Under the pieces are notes generated by a model. The model did not search any database, was not told the DNA's origin, and saw only the letters and a program-made list of their open reading frames with translations. From DASSKW01 sp035690065 (GTDB taxonomy: Bacteria > Pseudomonadota > Gammaproteobacteria > Natronospirales > REEB76), in NCBI GenBank assembly GCA_035690065.1, contig DASSKW010000006.1, positions 1 through 9,088 of the forward strand: a stretch of 9,088 nucleotides of DNA, in the 5' to 3' direction. Position numbers and translations under genes: made by a program. Below, one piece after another: positions 1 to 6,694 of the stretch (the stretch's first letter is position 1; each line of letters starts with the position of its first letter).

Positions 1-38
1 GCGATAGGTTGTTCAAATTCGAGAAAATTCAGGTTCAT
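1..38 (-). CDS. accA: Acetyl-CoA carboxylase carboxyltransferase subunit alpha, N-terminal fragment cut by the window edge
   Basis: Only the first 12 codons and two further bases are present; the gene runs off the window at position 1. The ATG at 38-36 opens a frame reading MNLNFLEFEQPI and then probably Ala. This closely matches the known start of AccA proteins (M-x-L-N-F-L-x-F-E-Q-P-I-A). AccA forms the carboxyltransferase half of acetyl-CoA carboxylase with AccD and helps make malonyl-CoA for fatty-acid synthesis in the cytoplasm. Its place directly after dnaE is the order known from E. coli and many other gammaproteobacteria, which supports the call despite the short fragment. There is no convincing Shine-Dalgarno sequence just upstream. 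The identity is inferred from 12 residues plus synteny. Confidence 0.85.
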   Translation of the reverse strand, partial: MNLNFLEFEQPI

Positions 39-50
39 AGGGCAATTATA
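39..50 (-). promoter_or_regulatory. Candidate -10 box (TATAAT) immediately upstream of accA
   Basis: On the minus strand, positions 50-45 read TATAAT, a perfect sigma-70 -10 hexamer, followed by only 6 bases before the accA ATG. I saw no good -35 hexamer about 17 bases further upstream. If the box is used, transcription would begin at or next to the start codon, giving a leaderless or nearly leaderless mRNA. Chance occurrence is quite possible. Confidence 0.25.
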
Positions 51-79
51 GCCGGATTAGGCCGCAAACCTTACCGGCT
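50..79 (-). other. Inverted repeat in the dnaE-accA gap
   Basis: AGCCGG at 50-55 and CCGGCT at 74-79 are perfectly complementary arms of 6 bp. The inner bases can extend the stem with a bulge and one mismatch, leaving a short loop. No run of T follows on the transcribed minus strand, so it does not look like an intrinsic terminator. It overlaps the first base of the TATAAT box. Its function is unknown. Confidence 0.3.
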
Positions 80-105
80 GGCGGCAAGCTGCACAAGCCC
101 CCACC

Positions 106-3100
106 TCAAGCATCGGCGGTTTCACGGCTGCTGGCCGCCGTGCGAGGTCCGTAGTGAAGCACCACCTGATCGGCACCCAGCCAGGCCTCAAGCTTCTGTA
201 CGAGGGCTTCCGAAGGACGCACCCGCCAATGATCCCCCAAGGGAACCGGGACGCTGGCATCTTTGCCTCGATAACCGACACATACCGCACATCCCCCATC
301 CAGCAGATAGGGCTTCAAGGTCTCCTTGAGCCGCGCCGCGAACTCGGGGCTGACCTCCTTTGCCTGCCAATGGATATCGAGGCGCCGCACATAGCGCTCC
401 CGCAACTTATCGACATCGAACAAGTCCTTGGCGGTGACACGCCAGGCATTGAGGAACTGGTCGAACGCCAGTCGACCTTCGGCCACCACGACTTTGTCTT
501 TTACCGCCAAGGCTCGAAACCGGTTATAGGCTTCCTCGAACAAGGTCACTTCGATACGTCCGGTGCGATCGTCCAGTACCAGATTGACCCGGTTGCCCCG
601 TTTGCGCAGATCCATCACCAAGCCAGCGACGATGACTGTGCGCGATGGTCCACCATAACCGTAGCCACGCTCACCGTTATTTGCAGGCGGCGCTTCGCTT
701 GCCAATTCACCCAGCGATGCCGTGACTACCGGTTGCAGATCGCGCAGATAGCGCACGATGGGATGACCGGTGAGATACAGACCCAGGGTTTCCTTTTCAC
801 CCCGCAGCCGTTCGTCTTCATCCCAGTCTGCAACTGTAACCGGCGCGGTTACCTGTCTGGCTGTCGCAGCAGGGGCAGCCAATCCGAACATATCGTCCTG
901 ACCGGCCGCGGCAGCGCGGGTATTCTGGTCTGCCAGCGCCAATGCGTCCGGCAACCGCGCCATCAGCGTGGCGCGATTCGGGCCTAGTGCATCCATGGCC
1001 CCGGCCCGGATCAGCGCTTCGATCACCCGTCGATTGGACTTCTGCAGATCCACGCGCCGGCAGAAATCCTCGATGTCCTTGAAGACGCCGTTGCGGTTGC
1101 GTTCTTCGAGTACGCCTTCGATCGCGGCCAGCCCCACCCCTTTGATGGCACCCAGCCCGTAACGGATACTGCGTTCGTCGGCGACTGTAAATTTGTATTC
1201 CGAGAAATTGATATCCGGCGAAAGGATTGCCATATCCAAACGCCGGCATTCCTCGATCAACATCACGACTTTGTCGGTATGATCCATGTCCGACGACAGC
1301 ACCGCCGCCATGAACTCGGCAGTGTAATGCGCCTTCAACCAGGCAGTCTGATACGACAGCAGTGCGTAAGCAGCGGCGTGTGATTTGTTGAAGCCGTAGC
1401 CCGCGAATTTCTCCATCAGGTCAAAGATCTGATCGGCTTGTGCCGCGGAGAGACCATGTTTGGCGGCACCTTCGCGGAAGATCGTGCGGTGCTTGACCAT
1501 CTCCTCCGGTTTCTTCTTGCCCATCGCGCGACGTAAAAGATCGGCGGCACCGAGCGTGTAACCGCCGACGATCTGCGCCATCTGCATGACCTGTTCCTGA
1601 TAGACCATGATGCCGTAGGTCTCTTTCAGGATCGGCTCGACGCGTGCGTCGGGATATTTCACCGGCTCCCTGCCATGTTTGCGCGCGACGAAGCTGGGGA
1701 TCAGGTCCATCGGACCGGGACGGTACAACGCGCCCAGCGCGATGATGTCCTCGAAGCGGTCCGGTTTGGCGTCCTTGAGCAATCGCTGCATACCTGCCGA
1801 TTCAAACTGGAAGATTGCTACTGTCTGGGCTTTCTTGAACACGCGCTCGTAAGTCTGCGAATCGTTCAACGGCAGCGCCGCGATATCCAGTAGCGGCTCA
1901 CCTGCTTTCGTGCGCCGCACGTTGATCGCCTTCACCGCCCAGTCGATGATGGTGAGCGTACGCAAACCGAGGAAGTCGAACTTGACCAGACCCACCGCTT
2001 CCACATCATCCTTGTCCAGTTGCGTGACGGTGTGGGTGCTGCCCTGTTCGCAGTACAGCGGCATGAAATCCGTCAATGCGGAAGGTGCGATCACCACACC
2101 TCCGGCATGTTTGCCTGCATTGCGCGCCAGCCCTTCCAGGGAGCGCGCCAGATCGATCAGTTGATGTACTTCATCATCGCTCTCGTAGAGCTTCTGCAAT
2201 TCGGCTTCATCGTCAAGCGCCTTGTCCAGGGTCATGCCAAGTTCAAACGGGATCAGTTTTGCAATCCGGTCCACGTAGCCATACGGATGCCCGAGCACTC
2301 GCCCCACATCGCGCACCACGGCGCGCGCTGCCATGGTGCCGTAGGTGATGATCTGCGAGACCCGCTCACGCCCATACCGTTCCGAGACATAATCGATCAC
2401 CCGGTCGCGGCCTTCCATGCAGAAATCCACGTCGAAATCCGGCATCGACACGCGTTCAGGATTCAGGAAACGTTCAAACAGCAGGTCATACTTGAGCGGA
2501 TCGAGGTCGGTGATCTCGAGCGCATACGCTACCAATGAACCGGCGCCCGAACCGCGGCCCGGCCCTACCGGCACCCCGTTCTGTTTCGCCCAGCGGATGA
2601 AGTCGGCGACAATCAGGAAGTAACCGGGAAAGCCCATATTGACGATCACGTCCAGCTCCAGGGCCAGACGTTCGCGATAGGGTCGTTCCTGTACCTCACG
2701 TTCTTTCGCGCCGAGCCCTGCGAGCATGATTACCAGCCGGCGTTCCAGACCTGCCTGCGCCTCCTTTCTGAGGAACTGTTCGATGCTGAGCCCATCTGAT
2801 ACCGGGTAGGCGGGCAGATAGTTCTGCCCCATCTGCAGAGTCAGATTGCAGCGGCGCGCGATCTCGACCGTGTTCTCCAGTGCCTCCGGAACATCCTTGA
2901 ACAGTTCCAGCATCTCGGCTTCACTGCGCAGGTACTGTTGATCACTGTAGCGGTGCGGTCGGCGCGGATCATTCAGTGTCCGACCCTCCTGGATGCAGAC
3001 GCGTGCTTCATGGGCCCCGAAGTCAGTCTGACGCAGGAACCGCACGTCATTGGTCGCAGCCATCGGCACGCCTTTGCGTCCCGCAAGCTCGACGGCAGCG

Positions 3101-3636
3101 TGCAGATACTGTTCCTCGCCCTCGCGTCCCGTACGCTGTAGTTCTATATAGAACCGGCCTGGAAAACGCCGCTGCCAGTTGGCAAGTACACCGGAGACCT
3201 CGCGTTCGGCAAGCAGTGCGTGCCCAAGTTCACCATTCAATCCACCGGACAAGGCGATCAGTCCTTCTGTATCTGTATCCAGCCAATCGGAATCGACCAT
3301 CGGCAGACCGCGCTGCTGCCCCACCAGGAAACTTCGCGTAATCAATGCTGAAAGGTTCCGGTAACCTGTCATATCGCAGCACAGCAACGTAAAGACATGA
3401 GACTGATCGCTGTCCGGATCGCGTAACCGCAAGTCGGCGCCGATGAGAGGCTTGATGCCGCGCTTCTGGGCTTCCTTGTAAAATTTCACCAGCGCGAACA
3501 GATTACTCTGATCGGTAAGCGCAACAGCAGGCATCCCCTGTTCGACCGCGAGATCCATCAGTTCAGGCACACGGATAACACTGTCCAGCAGTGAATATTC
3601 CGTATGCAGGCGCAGATGGACGAAACGCGGGGCCAT
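106..3636 (-). CDS. dnaE: DNA polymerase III subunit alpha (replicative polymerase)
   Basis: This is the 1176-residue catalytic subunit of the replicative DNA polymerase; E. coli DnaE has 1160. It begins MAPRFVHLRLHTEYSLLD, the N-terminal PHP domain. The first histidine of the usual PHP HxH motif is Arg9, as in E. coli, so the PHP domain is probably not an active nuclease and proofreading would fall to DnaQ. The palm carries GPGRGSGAGS (358-367), PDFDVDF with catalytic Asp402 and Asp404, and Asp554 in VKFDFLGL. Then follow YRPGPMD (638-643) and helix-hairpin-helix sequence near 824-840. QDDMF (913-917) is the beta-clamp-binding motif, and an OB fold lies at about 1000-1070. The ATG at 3636 was chosen because it aligns with the E. 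coli start and has GGGGA 8 bases upstream. It lies 2 bp after the rnhB stop. The 14-residue tail after LHYG is longer than in E. coli. Confidence 0.98.
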   Translation of the reverse strand: MAPRFVHLRLHTEYSLLDSVIRVPELMDLAVEQGMPAVALTDQSNLFALVKFYKEAQKRGIKPLIGADLRLRDPDSDQSHVFTLLCCDMTGYRNLSALITRSFLVGQQRGLPMVDSDWLDTDTEGLIALSGGLNGELGHALLAEREVSGVLANWQRRFPGRFYIELQRTGREGEEQYLHAAVELAGRKGVPMAATNDVRFLRQTDFGAHEARVCIQEGRTLNDPRRPHRYSDQQYLRSEAEMLELFKDVPEALENTVEIARRCNLTLQMGQNYLPAYPVSDGLSIEQFLRKEAQAGLERRLVIMLAGLGAKEREVQERPYRERLALELDVIVNMGFPGYFLIVADFIRWAKQNGVPVGPGRGSGAGSLVAYALEITDLDPLKYDLLFERFLNPERVSMPDFDVDFCMEGRDRVIDYVSERYGRERVSQIITYGTMAARAVVRDVGRVLGHPYGYVDRIAKLIPFELGMTLDKALDDEAELQKLYESDDEVHQLIDLARSLEGLARNAGKHAGGVVIAPSALTDFMPLYCEQGSTHTVTQLDKDDVEAVGLVKFDFLGLRTLTIIDWAVKAINVRRTKAGEPLLDIAALPLNDSQTYERVFKKAQTVAIFQFESAGMQRLLKDAKPDRFEDIIALGALYRPGPMDLIPSFVARKHGREPVKYPDARVEPILKETYGIMVYQEQVMQMAQIVGGYTLGAADLLRRAMGKKKPEEMVKHRTIFREGAAKHGLSAAQADQIFDLMEKFAGYGFNKSHAAAYALLSYQTAWLKAHYTAEFMAAVLSSDMDHTDKVVMLIEECRRLDMAILSPDINFSEYKFTVADERSIRYGLGAIKGVGLAAIEGVLEERNRNGVFKDIEDFCRRVDLQKSNRRVIEALIRAGAMDALGPNRATLMARLPDALALADQNTRAAAAGQDDMFGLAAPAATARQVTAPVTVADWDEDERLRGEKETLGLYLTGHPIVRYLRDLQPVVTASLGELASEAPPANNGERGYGYGGPSRTVIVAGLVMDLRKRGNRVNLVLDDRTGRIEVTLFEEAYNRFRALAVKDKVVVAEGRLAFDQFLNAWRVTAKDLFDVDKLRERYVRRLDIHWQAKEVSPEFAARLKETLKPYLLDGGCAVCVGYRGKDASVPVPLGDHWRVRPSEALVQKLEAWLGADQVVLHYGPRTAASSRETADA

Positions 3637-3638
3637 AT

Positions 3639-4238
3639 TCACGTTCCCCGGTCGAGGCAACGTCTCACCGGACCAAATGTCCGGCGGTGGATTGCACACA
3701 CACCGTGTTCAGAAAGCGCCATCAGATGAGCCGGTGTGGGGTAACCCTTGTGAATCGCGAATCCGTATCCAGGAAATTCATCATCGAAACGTGACATCGC
3801 AGCATCGCGTTCCACTTTGGCGAGGATGGATGCTGCGCTGATAGCAGCAACTTTCGTATCACCCTTCACGATCGCTTCCACCGGATACGGGATGCGCGGG
3901 CAGCGGTTACCATCGACCAGCACCCGTTCCGGTGCTACATTCAGTACCGCTACTGCACGCAGCATGGCCAGCATGGTGGCCTGAAGTATATTGAGTACAT
4001 CGATCTCGGAATGATCCGACCAGGCTACAGCCCAGGCACAGGATCGCTCGCGGATCAGAATCGCCAGTTGCTTGCGTTGATCGGCGCTCAGTTGTTTGGA
4101 ATCCCGGAGTCCGGTGATCGGCCGGGCTGGATCAAGAATCACGGCTGCCGCCACCACTGGACCCGCCAGCGGACCACGGCCTGCTTCATCAACCCCTGCG
4201 ATCAGGTCGGTCTCCGTCTGCCACTGCATATTTGCCAT
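3639..4238 (-). CDS. rnhB: Ribonuclease HII
   Basis: This 199-residue cytoplasmic endonuclease (E. coli RNase HII has 198) cuts the RNA strand of RNA-DNA hybrids and starts removal of single ribonucleotides from DNA. GVDEAGRGPLAGPV (15-28) carries the catalytic Asp17 and Glu18 and the GRG motif that senses the ribonucleotide. DSKQLS (46-51), LVDGNRCP (Asp109) and VKGD (Asp127) complete the four-carboxylate site. ISAASILAKVERD (133-145) and YGFAIHKGYPT (158-168) are further family signatures. The ATG at 4238 gives the length closest to the family, but there is no strong ribosome binding site and a second in-frame ATG at 4229 cannot be excluded. The gene starts 24 bp after lpxB and ends 2 bp before dnaE, so translation into dnaE is probably coupled. 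Confidence 0.97.
   Translation of the reverse strand: MANMQWQTETDLIAGVDEAGRGPLAGPVVAAAVILDPARPITGLRDSKQLSADQRKQLAILIRERSCAWAVAWSDHSEIDVLNILQATMLAMLRAVAVLNVAPERVLVDGNRCPRIPYPVEAIVKGDTKVAAISAASILAKVERDAAMSRFDDEFPGYGFAIHKGYPTPAHLMALSEHGVCAIHRRTFGPVRRCLDRGT
3645..3649 (-). promoter_or_regulatory. Ribosome binding site deciding the dnaE start
   Basis: The minus strand reads GGGGA here, 8 bases before the ATG at 3636 and inside the last codons of rnhB. It supports the 1176-residue start over the in-frame ATG at 3699, which lies deep within rnhB. Confidence 0.65.
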
Positions 4239-4262
4239 ACCATCAGTACTGGACCAATCATT

Positions 4263-5423
4263 CTAACCCGTGGTGACAGGGCGGTCTGAAAGCAGTTTCA
4301 GGATCGCCTCGGCCGCACGCTCACCGGCATTGCGCCGCAGAACTGCGGTGATTTCCCGGAACGCATCCAGCTGTATACGCCGTGCAGCAGCATTCTGCAG
4401 CAGCTCAAGTACGGCTTCACCTACATTGTACGAAGTAGCTTCGTATTGCAGTAACTCGGGAACCACCTCGCGTCCCGCCAGAAGGTTAGGCAGCGATACA
4501 TAAGGCACTTTTAATAACCCACAGCCACGAATGACCGCATGAGTCAGTCCTGCCAGTCGATAGGCCACCACCATCGGACACTGCGACAACATCGCTTCCA
4601 GTGTCGCAGTGCCAGAGGCAAGCAGGACCACATCCACGGCAGACATCACTTCACGCGAATGGCCATCCACTACGGTGACAGGCAGGTCCGGTTTCAACAT
4701 GCGGATCTGTTTCTTGATGGCAAAGCTCAAGGCATTGGTAGCGGCCGGTATCACAAACCTCAGTTCCGGCATTTTCTCACTCAGCCATTGCGCGGTATCG
4801 AGGAATAGCGGACCCAGTCGCTCCACTTCGGTACTGCGACTACCAGGCAGCAAGGCTACCAGTGGCCCCTCACAGGGTAGATGCAGACTCTTGCGCTGTT
4901 CGACTCTGTCGATCGTCGCTGGCGCCTGATCTGCGAGAGGATGACCAACAAATTCAGCCTTGAAACCATGTTTTTCGTAGAATGCGGGTTCGAATGGCAA
5001 CAGTGTCAGTACCAGATCTGCCGCACGTCCGACTTTGAATATGCGCCGTTCGCGCCAGGCCCACACTGAAGGGCTGACGTAGTGCACGGTACAGATACCG
5101 CGTTTGTGAAGTTGCTCTTCGAGTCCCAGGTTGAAATCTGGCGAATCGATCCCGATGAACACATCCGGGCGATTAGCAAGGAAATGTTTGCGCAGTCGTC
5201 GCCGCAGCCAGAGCAGGCGCGGCAGGTGTCTTAACACTTCGACGAGGCCCATGATCGAGAGTTCTTCAGCAGAAGCTATCGTCTTGCAGCCAGCCGCGAC
5301 CATCTCGGGCCCTGTCACTCCCTCGAACTGCGCATCCGGTACCCGCGCCCGCAATGCCCGAATCAGGTTCGCACCCAGGATATCGCCGGAACTCTCCCCT
5401 GCCACGATGCCGATACGAAGCAT
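4263..5423 (-). CDS. lpxB: Lipid-A-disaccharide synthase
   Basis: LpxB (386 residues, E. coli 382, glycosyltransferase family 19) joins UDP-2,3-diacylglucosamine and lipid X into the beta-1',6-linked lipid A disaccharide at the inner face of the cytoplasmic membrane. Family features are VAGESSGDILGA (7-18; E. coli has GEASGD), VFIGIDSPDFN (88-98) with Asp93 matching the essential E. coli Asp98, and HYVSPSVWAWR (114-124). LLPGSRSTEVE (191-201) carries Arg196, matching Arg201 in E. coli. LLASGTATLE (267-276) and YVSLPNLLAGRE (308-319) complete the UDP-sugar site. The ATG at 5423 matches the conserved N terminus, but the 40 bp before it are AT-rich and lack a Shine-Dalgarno sequence, which is odd for this operon. 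No alternative ATG, GTG or TTG lies in frame within that gap. Confidence 0.98.
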   Translation of the reverse strand: MLRIGIVAGESSGDILGANLIRALRARVPDAQFEGVTGPEMVAAGCKTIASAEELSIMGLVEVLRHLPRLLWLRRRLRKHFLANRPDVFIGIDSPDFNLGLEEQLHKRGICTVHYVSPSVWAWRERRIFKVGRAADLVLTLLPFEPAFYEKHGFKAEFVGHPLADQAPATIDRVEQRKSLHLPCEGPLVALLPGSRSTEVERLGPLFLDTAQWLSEKMPELRFVIPAATNALSFAIKKQIRMLKPDLPVTVVDGHSREVMSAVDVVLLASGTATLEAMLSQCPMVVAYRLAGLTHAVIRGCGLLKVPYVSLPNLLAGREVVPELLQYEATSYNVGEAVLELLQNAAARRIQLDAFREITAVLRRNAGERAAEAILKLLSDRPVTTG

Positions 5424-5463
5424 TTTTATATATTTCTGTCTAATTGATCGAAGATGAGCATGA

Positions 5464-6234
5464 TCAGCGAGTGATGCTGCGTTCGCTTGTTTCCAGGAAT
5501 CTTGCCATCAGTGCTATTTCTGGCTGAGTCACGGCAAGTTCACGTAATTTCAATATCGCTTCTTCCAGTCTCAGATCAGAACGATACAGCAACTTGTACG
5601 CCTGTTTGATATTGCGTATCTGGACAGCGTCGTAACCACGCCGCTTGAGTCCTTCGCTGTTGATGCCATGGGGCTCAACCGGAGTACCGGAGACCATCAC
5701 ATACGGCGGCACATCGCGGGTCAGATCGACATTCATGCCGGTAAAGCTGTGTGCGCCGATGCGACAGAACTGATGGACCTTGGTAAACCCGCCGAGGATG
5801 GCCCAGTCTTCCACGGTGATATGCCCGGCAAGCGTGGTGTTGTTCGCCATGATGATGTTGTCACGCAATACGCAGTCATGGGCGATATGTACATATGCCA
5901 TGATCCAATTGTCATTCCCGATTCGGGTCTCGCCCCGGTCCTGAGCGGTCCCGCGATTGATAGTCACAAACTCGAAAAATGTATTACGATCCCCTATCTC
6001 GAGACGAGTGGGCTCACCATGGTATTTCTTGTCCTGGGGAGTGCCCCCGATGGAGGCAAACTGATGGATGCGATTATCGCGTCCGATGCGGGTCGGCCCC
6101 TGGACCACGACATGCGAACCGATCACCGTACCGGCAGCGATCTCAACCCCGGCGCCGATGACACTGAAAGGACCGACACTTACCGAATCGGCAAGTCTCG
6201 CTTCCGGATCAACGACCGCGCGCGGATCTATCAA
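5464..6234 (-). CDS. lpxA: Acyl-ACP--UDP-N-acetylglucosamine O-acyltransferase, TTG start
   Basis: LpxA catalyses the first step of lipid A synthesis, moving a 3-hydroxyacyl chain from ACP to the 3-OH of UDP-GlcNAc in the cytoplasm. The protein is 256 residues (E. coli 262), with left-handed beta-helix hexapeptide repeats over most of the chain and a helical C terminus (LKRRGYDAVQIRNIKQAYKLLYRS). VHIAHDC (115-121) carries catalytic His119, equivalent to E. coli His125; His116, His138 and His154 match E. coli His122, His144 and His160. I place the start at TTG 6234-6232. It gives MIDPRAVVDP, matching E. coli MIDKSAFVHP, has AAGGGA 9 bases upstream, and overlaps the fabZ TGA as TTGA. The nearest in-frame ATG (6336) would add 34 unrelated residues inside fabZ. 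Met167 stands where E. coli has the chain-length ruler Gly173. Confidence 0.97.
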   Translation of the reverse strand: MIDPRAVVDPEARLADSVSVGPFSVIGAGVEIAAGTVIGSHVVVQGPTRIGRDNRIHQFASIGGTPQDKKYHGEPTRLEIGDRNTFFEFVTINRGTAQDRGETRIGNDNWIMAYVHIAHDCVLRDNIIMANNTTLAGHITVEDWAILGGFTKVHQFCRIGAHSFTGMNVDLTRDVPPYVMVSGTPVEPHGINSEGLKRRGYDAVQIRNIKQAYKLLYRSDLRLEEAILKLRELAVTQPEIALMARFLETSERSITR

Positions 6235-6689
6235 GACTCGAATTCCCTTGCCGCACACATCAACTCGGCTTCGGTAACGATATTTCCATCCACTTCCGCG
6301 CGCGCCTTGAACCGCCAGACGCCCCGCTTGTCCCAAAGATACTCAACTATGAGATGCAGCTGATCGCCCGGTTCCACAGGTTTCTTGAATCGTGCTTTAT
6401 CGATGCCTACGAAATAGTAAAGTGTATTGGCATCCGGAGAATTGCCGATGGTTGCAAATGCCAGCAATCCAGTGGCTTGTGCCAAGGCTTCCAGGATCAG
6501 CACTCCCGGCATCACTGGGCGATGAGGGAAATGTCCCGGGAAGAAAGGTTCATTGATCGTCACATTCTTGATAGCGGTCAGCGTCTTGCCCGGCTCGCAT
6601 GCGATAACCCTGTCCACCAGCAGAAACGGGTAACGATGCGGCAACTGCTTCATGATCGCATGGATATCGAGCAGTGTTTCTTTTGACAT
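6231..6689 (-). CDS. fabZ: 3-hydroxyacyl-[acyl-carrier-protein] dehydratase FabZ
   Basis: FabZ (152 residues, E. coli 151) is a hot-dog-fold dehydratase that turns (3R)-hydroxyacyl-ACP into trans-2-enoyl-ACP in type II fatty-acid synthesis. PHRYPFLLVDRV (17-28) and FFPGHFPHRPVMPGV (49-63) are family signatures. They supply catalytic His53, and LEALAQ adds catalytic Glu67, matching E. coli His54 and Glu68. FVGIDKARFKKPVEPGD (93-109) is also conserved. The ATG at 6689 has AAGGA (6699-6703) 9 bases upstream, within the 3' end of lpxD, and lies 5 bp after the lpxD stop. The 3' end overlaps the lpxA TTG start by 4 bases. Its place between lpxD and lpxA fits competition for the same 3-hydroxyacyl-ACP substrate, so co-expression would help balance phospholipid and lipid A synthesis; that last point is inference. 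Confidence 0.98.
   Translation of the reverse strand: MSKETLLDIHAIMKQLPHRYPFLLVDRVIACEPGKTLTAIKNVTINEPFFPGHFPHRPVMPGVLILEALAQATGLLAFATIGNSPDANTLYYFVGIDKARFKKPVEPGDQLHLIVEYLWDKRGVWRFKARAEVDGNIVTEAELMCAAREFES
6244..6249 (-). promoter_or_regulatory. Ribosome binding site deciding the lpxA TTG start
   Basis: The minus strand reads AAGGGA, 9 bases before the TTG at 6234 and inside the last codons of fabZ. Together with the TTGA stop-start overlap it supports translation initiation or re-initiation at the TTG. Confidence 0.65.
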
Positions 6690-6694
6690 TAGCC

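Noticed and set aside
50..79. Intrinsic terminator after dnaE
   Set aside because: The inverted repeat is not followed by a T-run on the transcribed strand, and accA begins only 12 bases further on.
154..987. A 277-codon plus-strand open frame opposite dnaE
   Set aside because: It lies wholly antisense to strongly conserved dnaE sequence, has no recognisable domain, and is the sort of shadow frame expected opposite a GC-biased gene.
2020..2538. A 172-codon plus-strand open frame opposite dnaE
   Set aside because: It is antisense to the conserved polymerase palm; its His- and Arg-rich product reflects reverse-strand codons rather than a real protein.
3637..3699. Upstream in-frame ATG for dnaE at 3699, adding 21 residues
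   Set aside because: The extension lies within rnhB coding sequence, does not resemble DnaE N termini, and the ATG at 3636 has a good ribosome binding site.
6235..6336. Upstream in-frame ATG for lpxA at 6336
   Set aside because: It would add 34 residues unrelated to LpxA and lies inside fabZ; the TTG at 6234 gives the conserved N terminus.
5668..6363. A 231-codon plus-strand open frame opposite lpxA and fabZ
   Set aside because: It overlaps two conserved genes in antisense, and no family was recognised in its translation.
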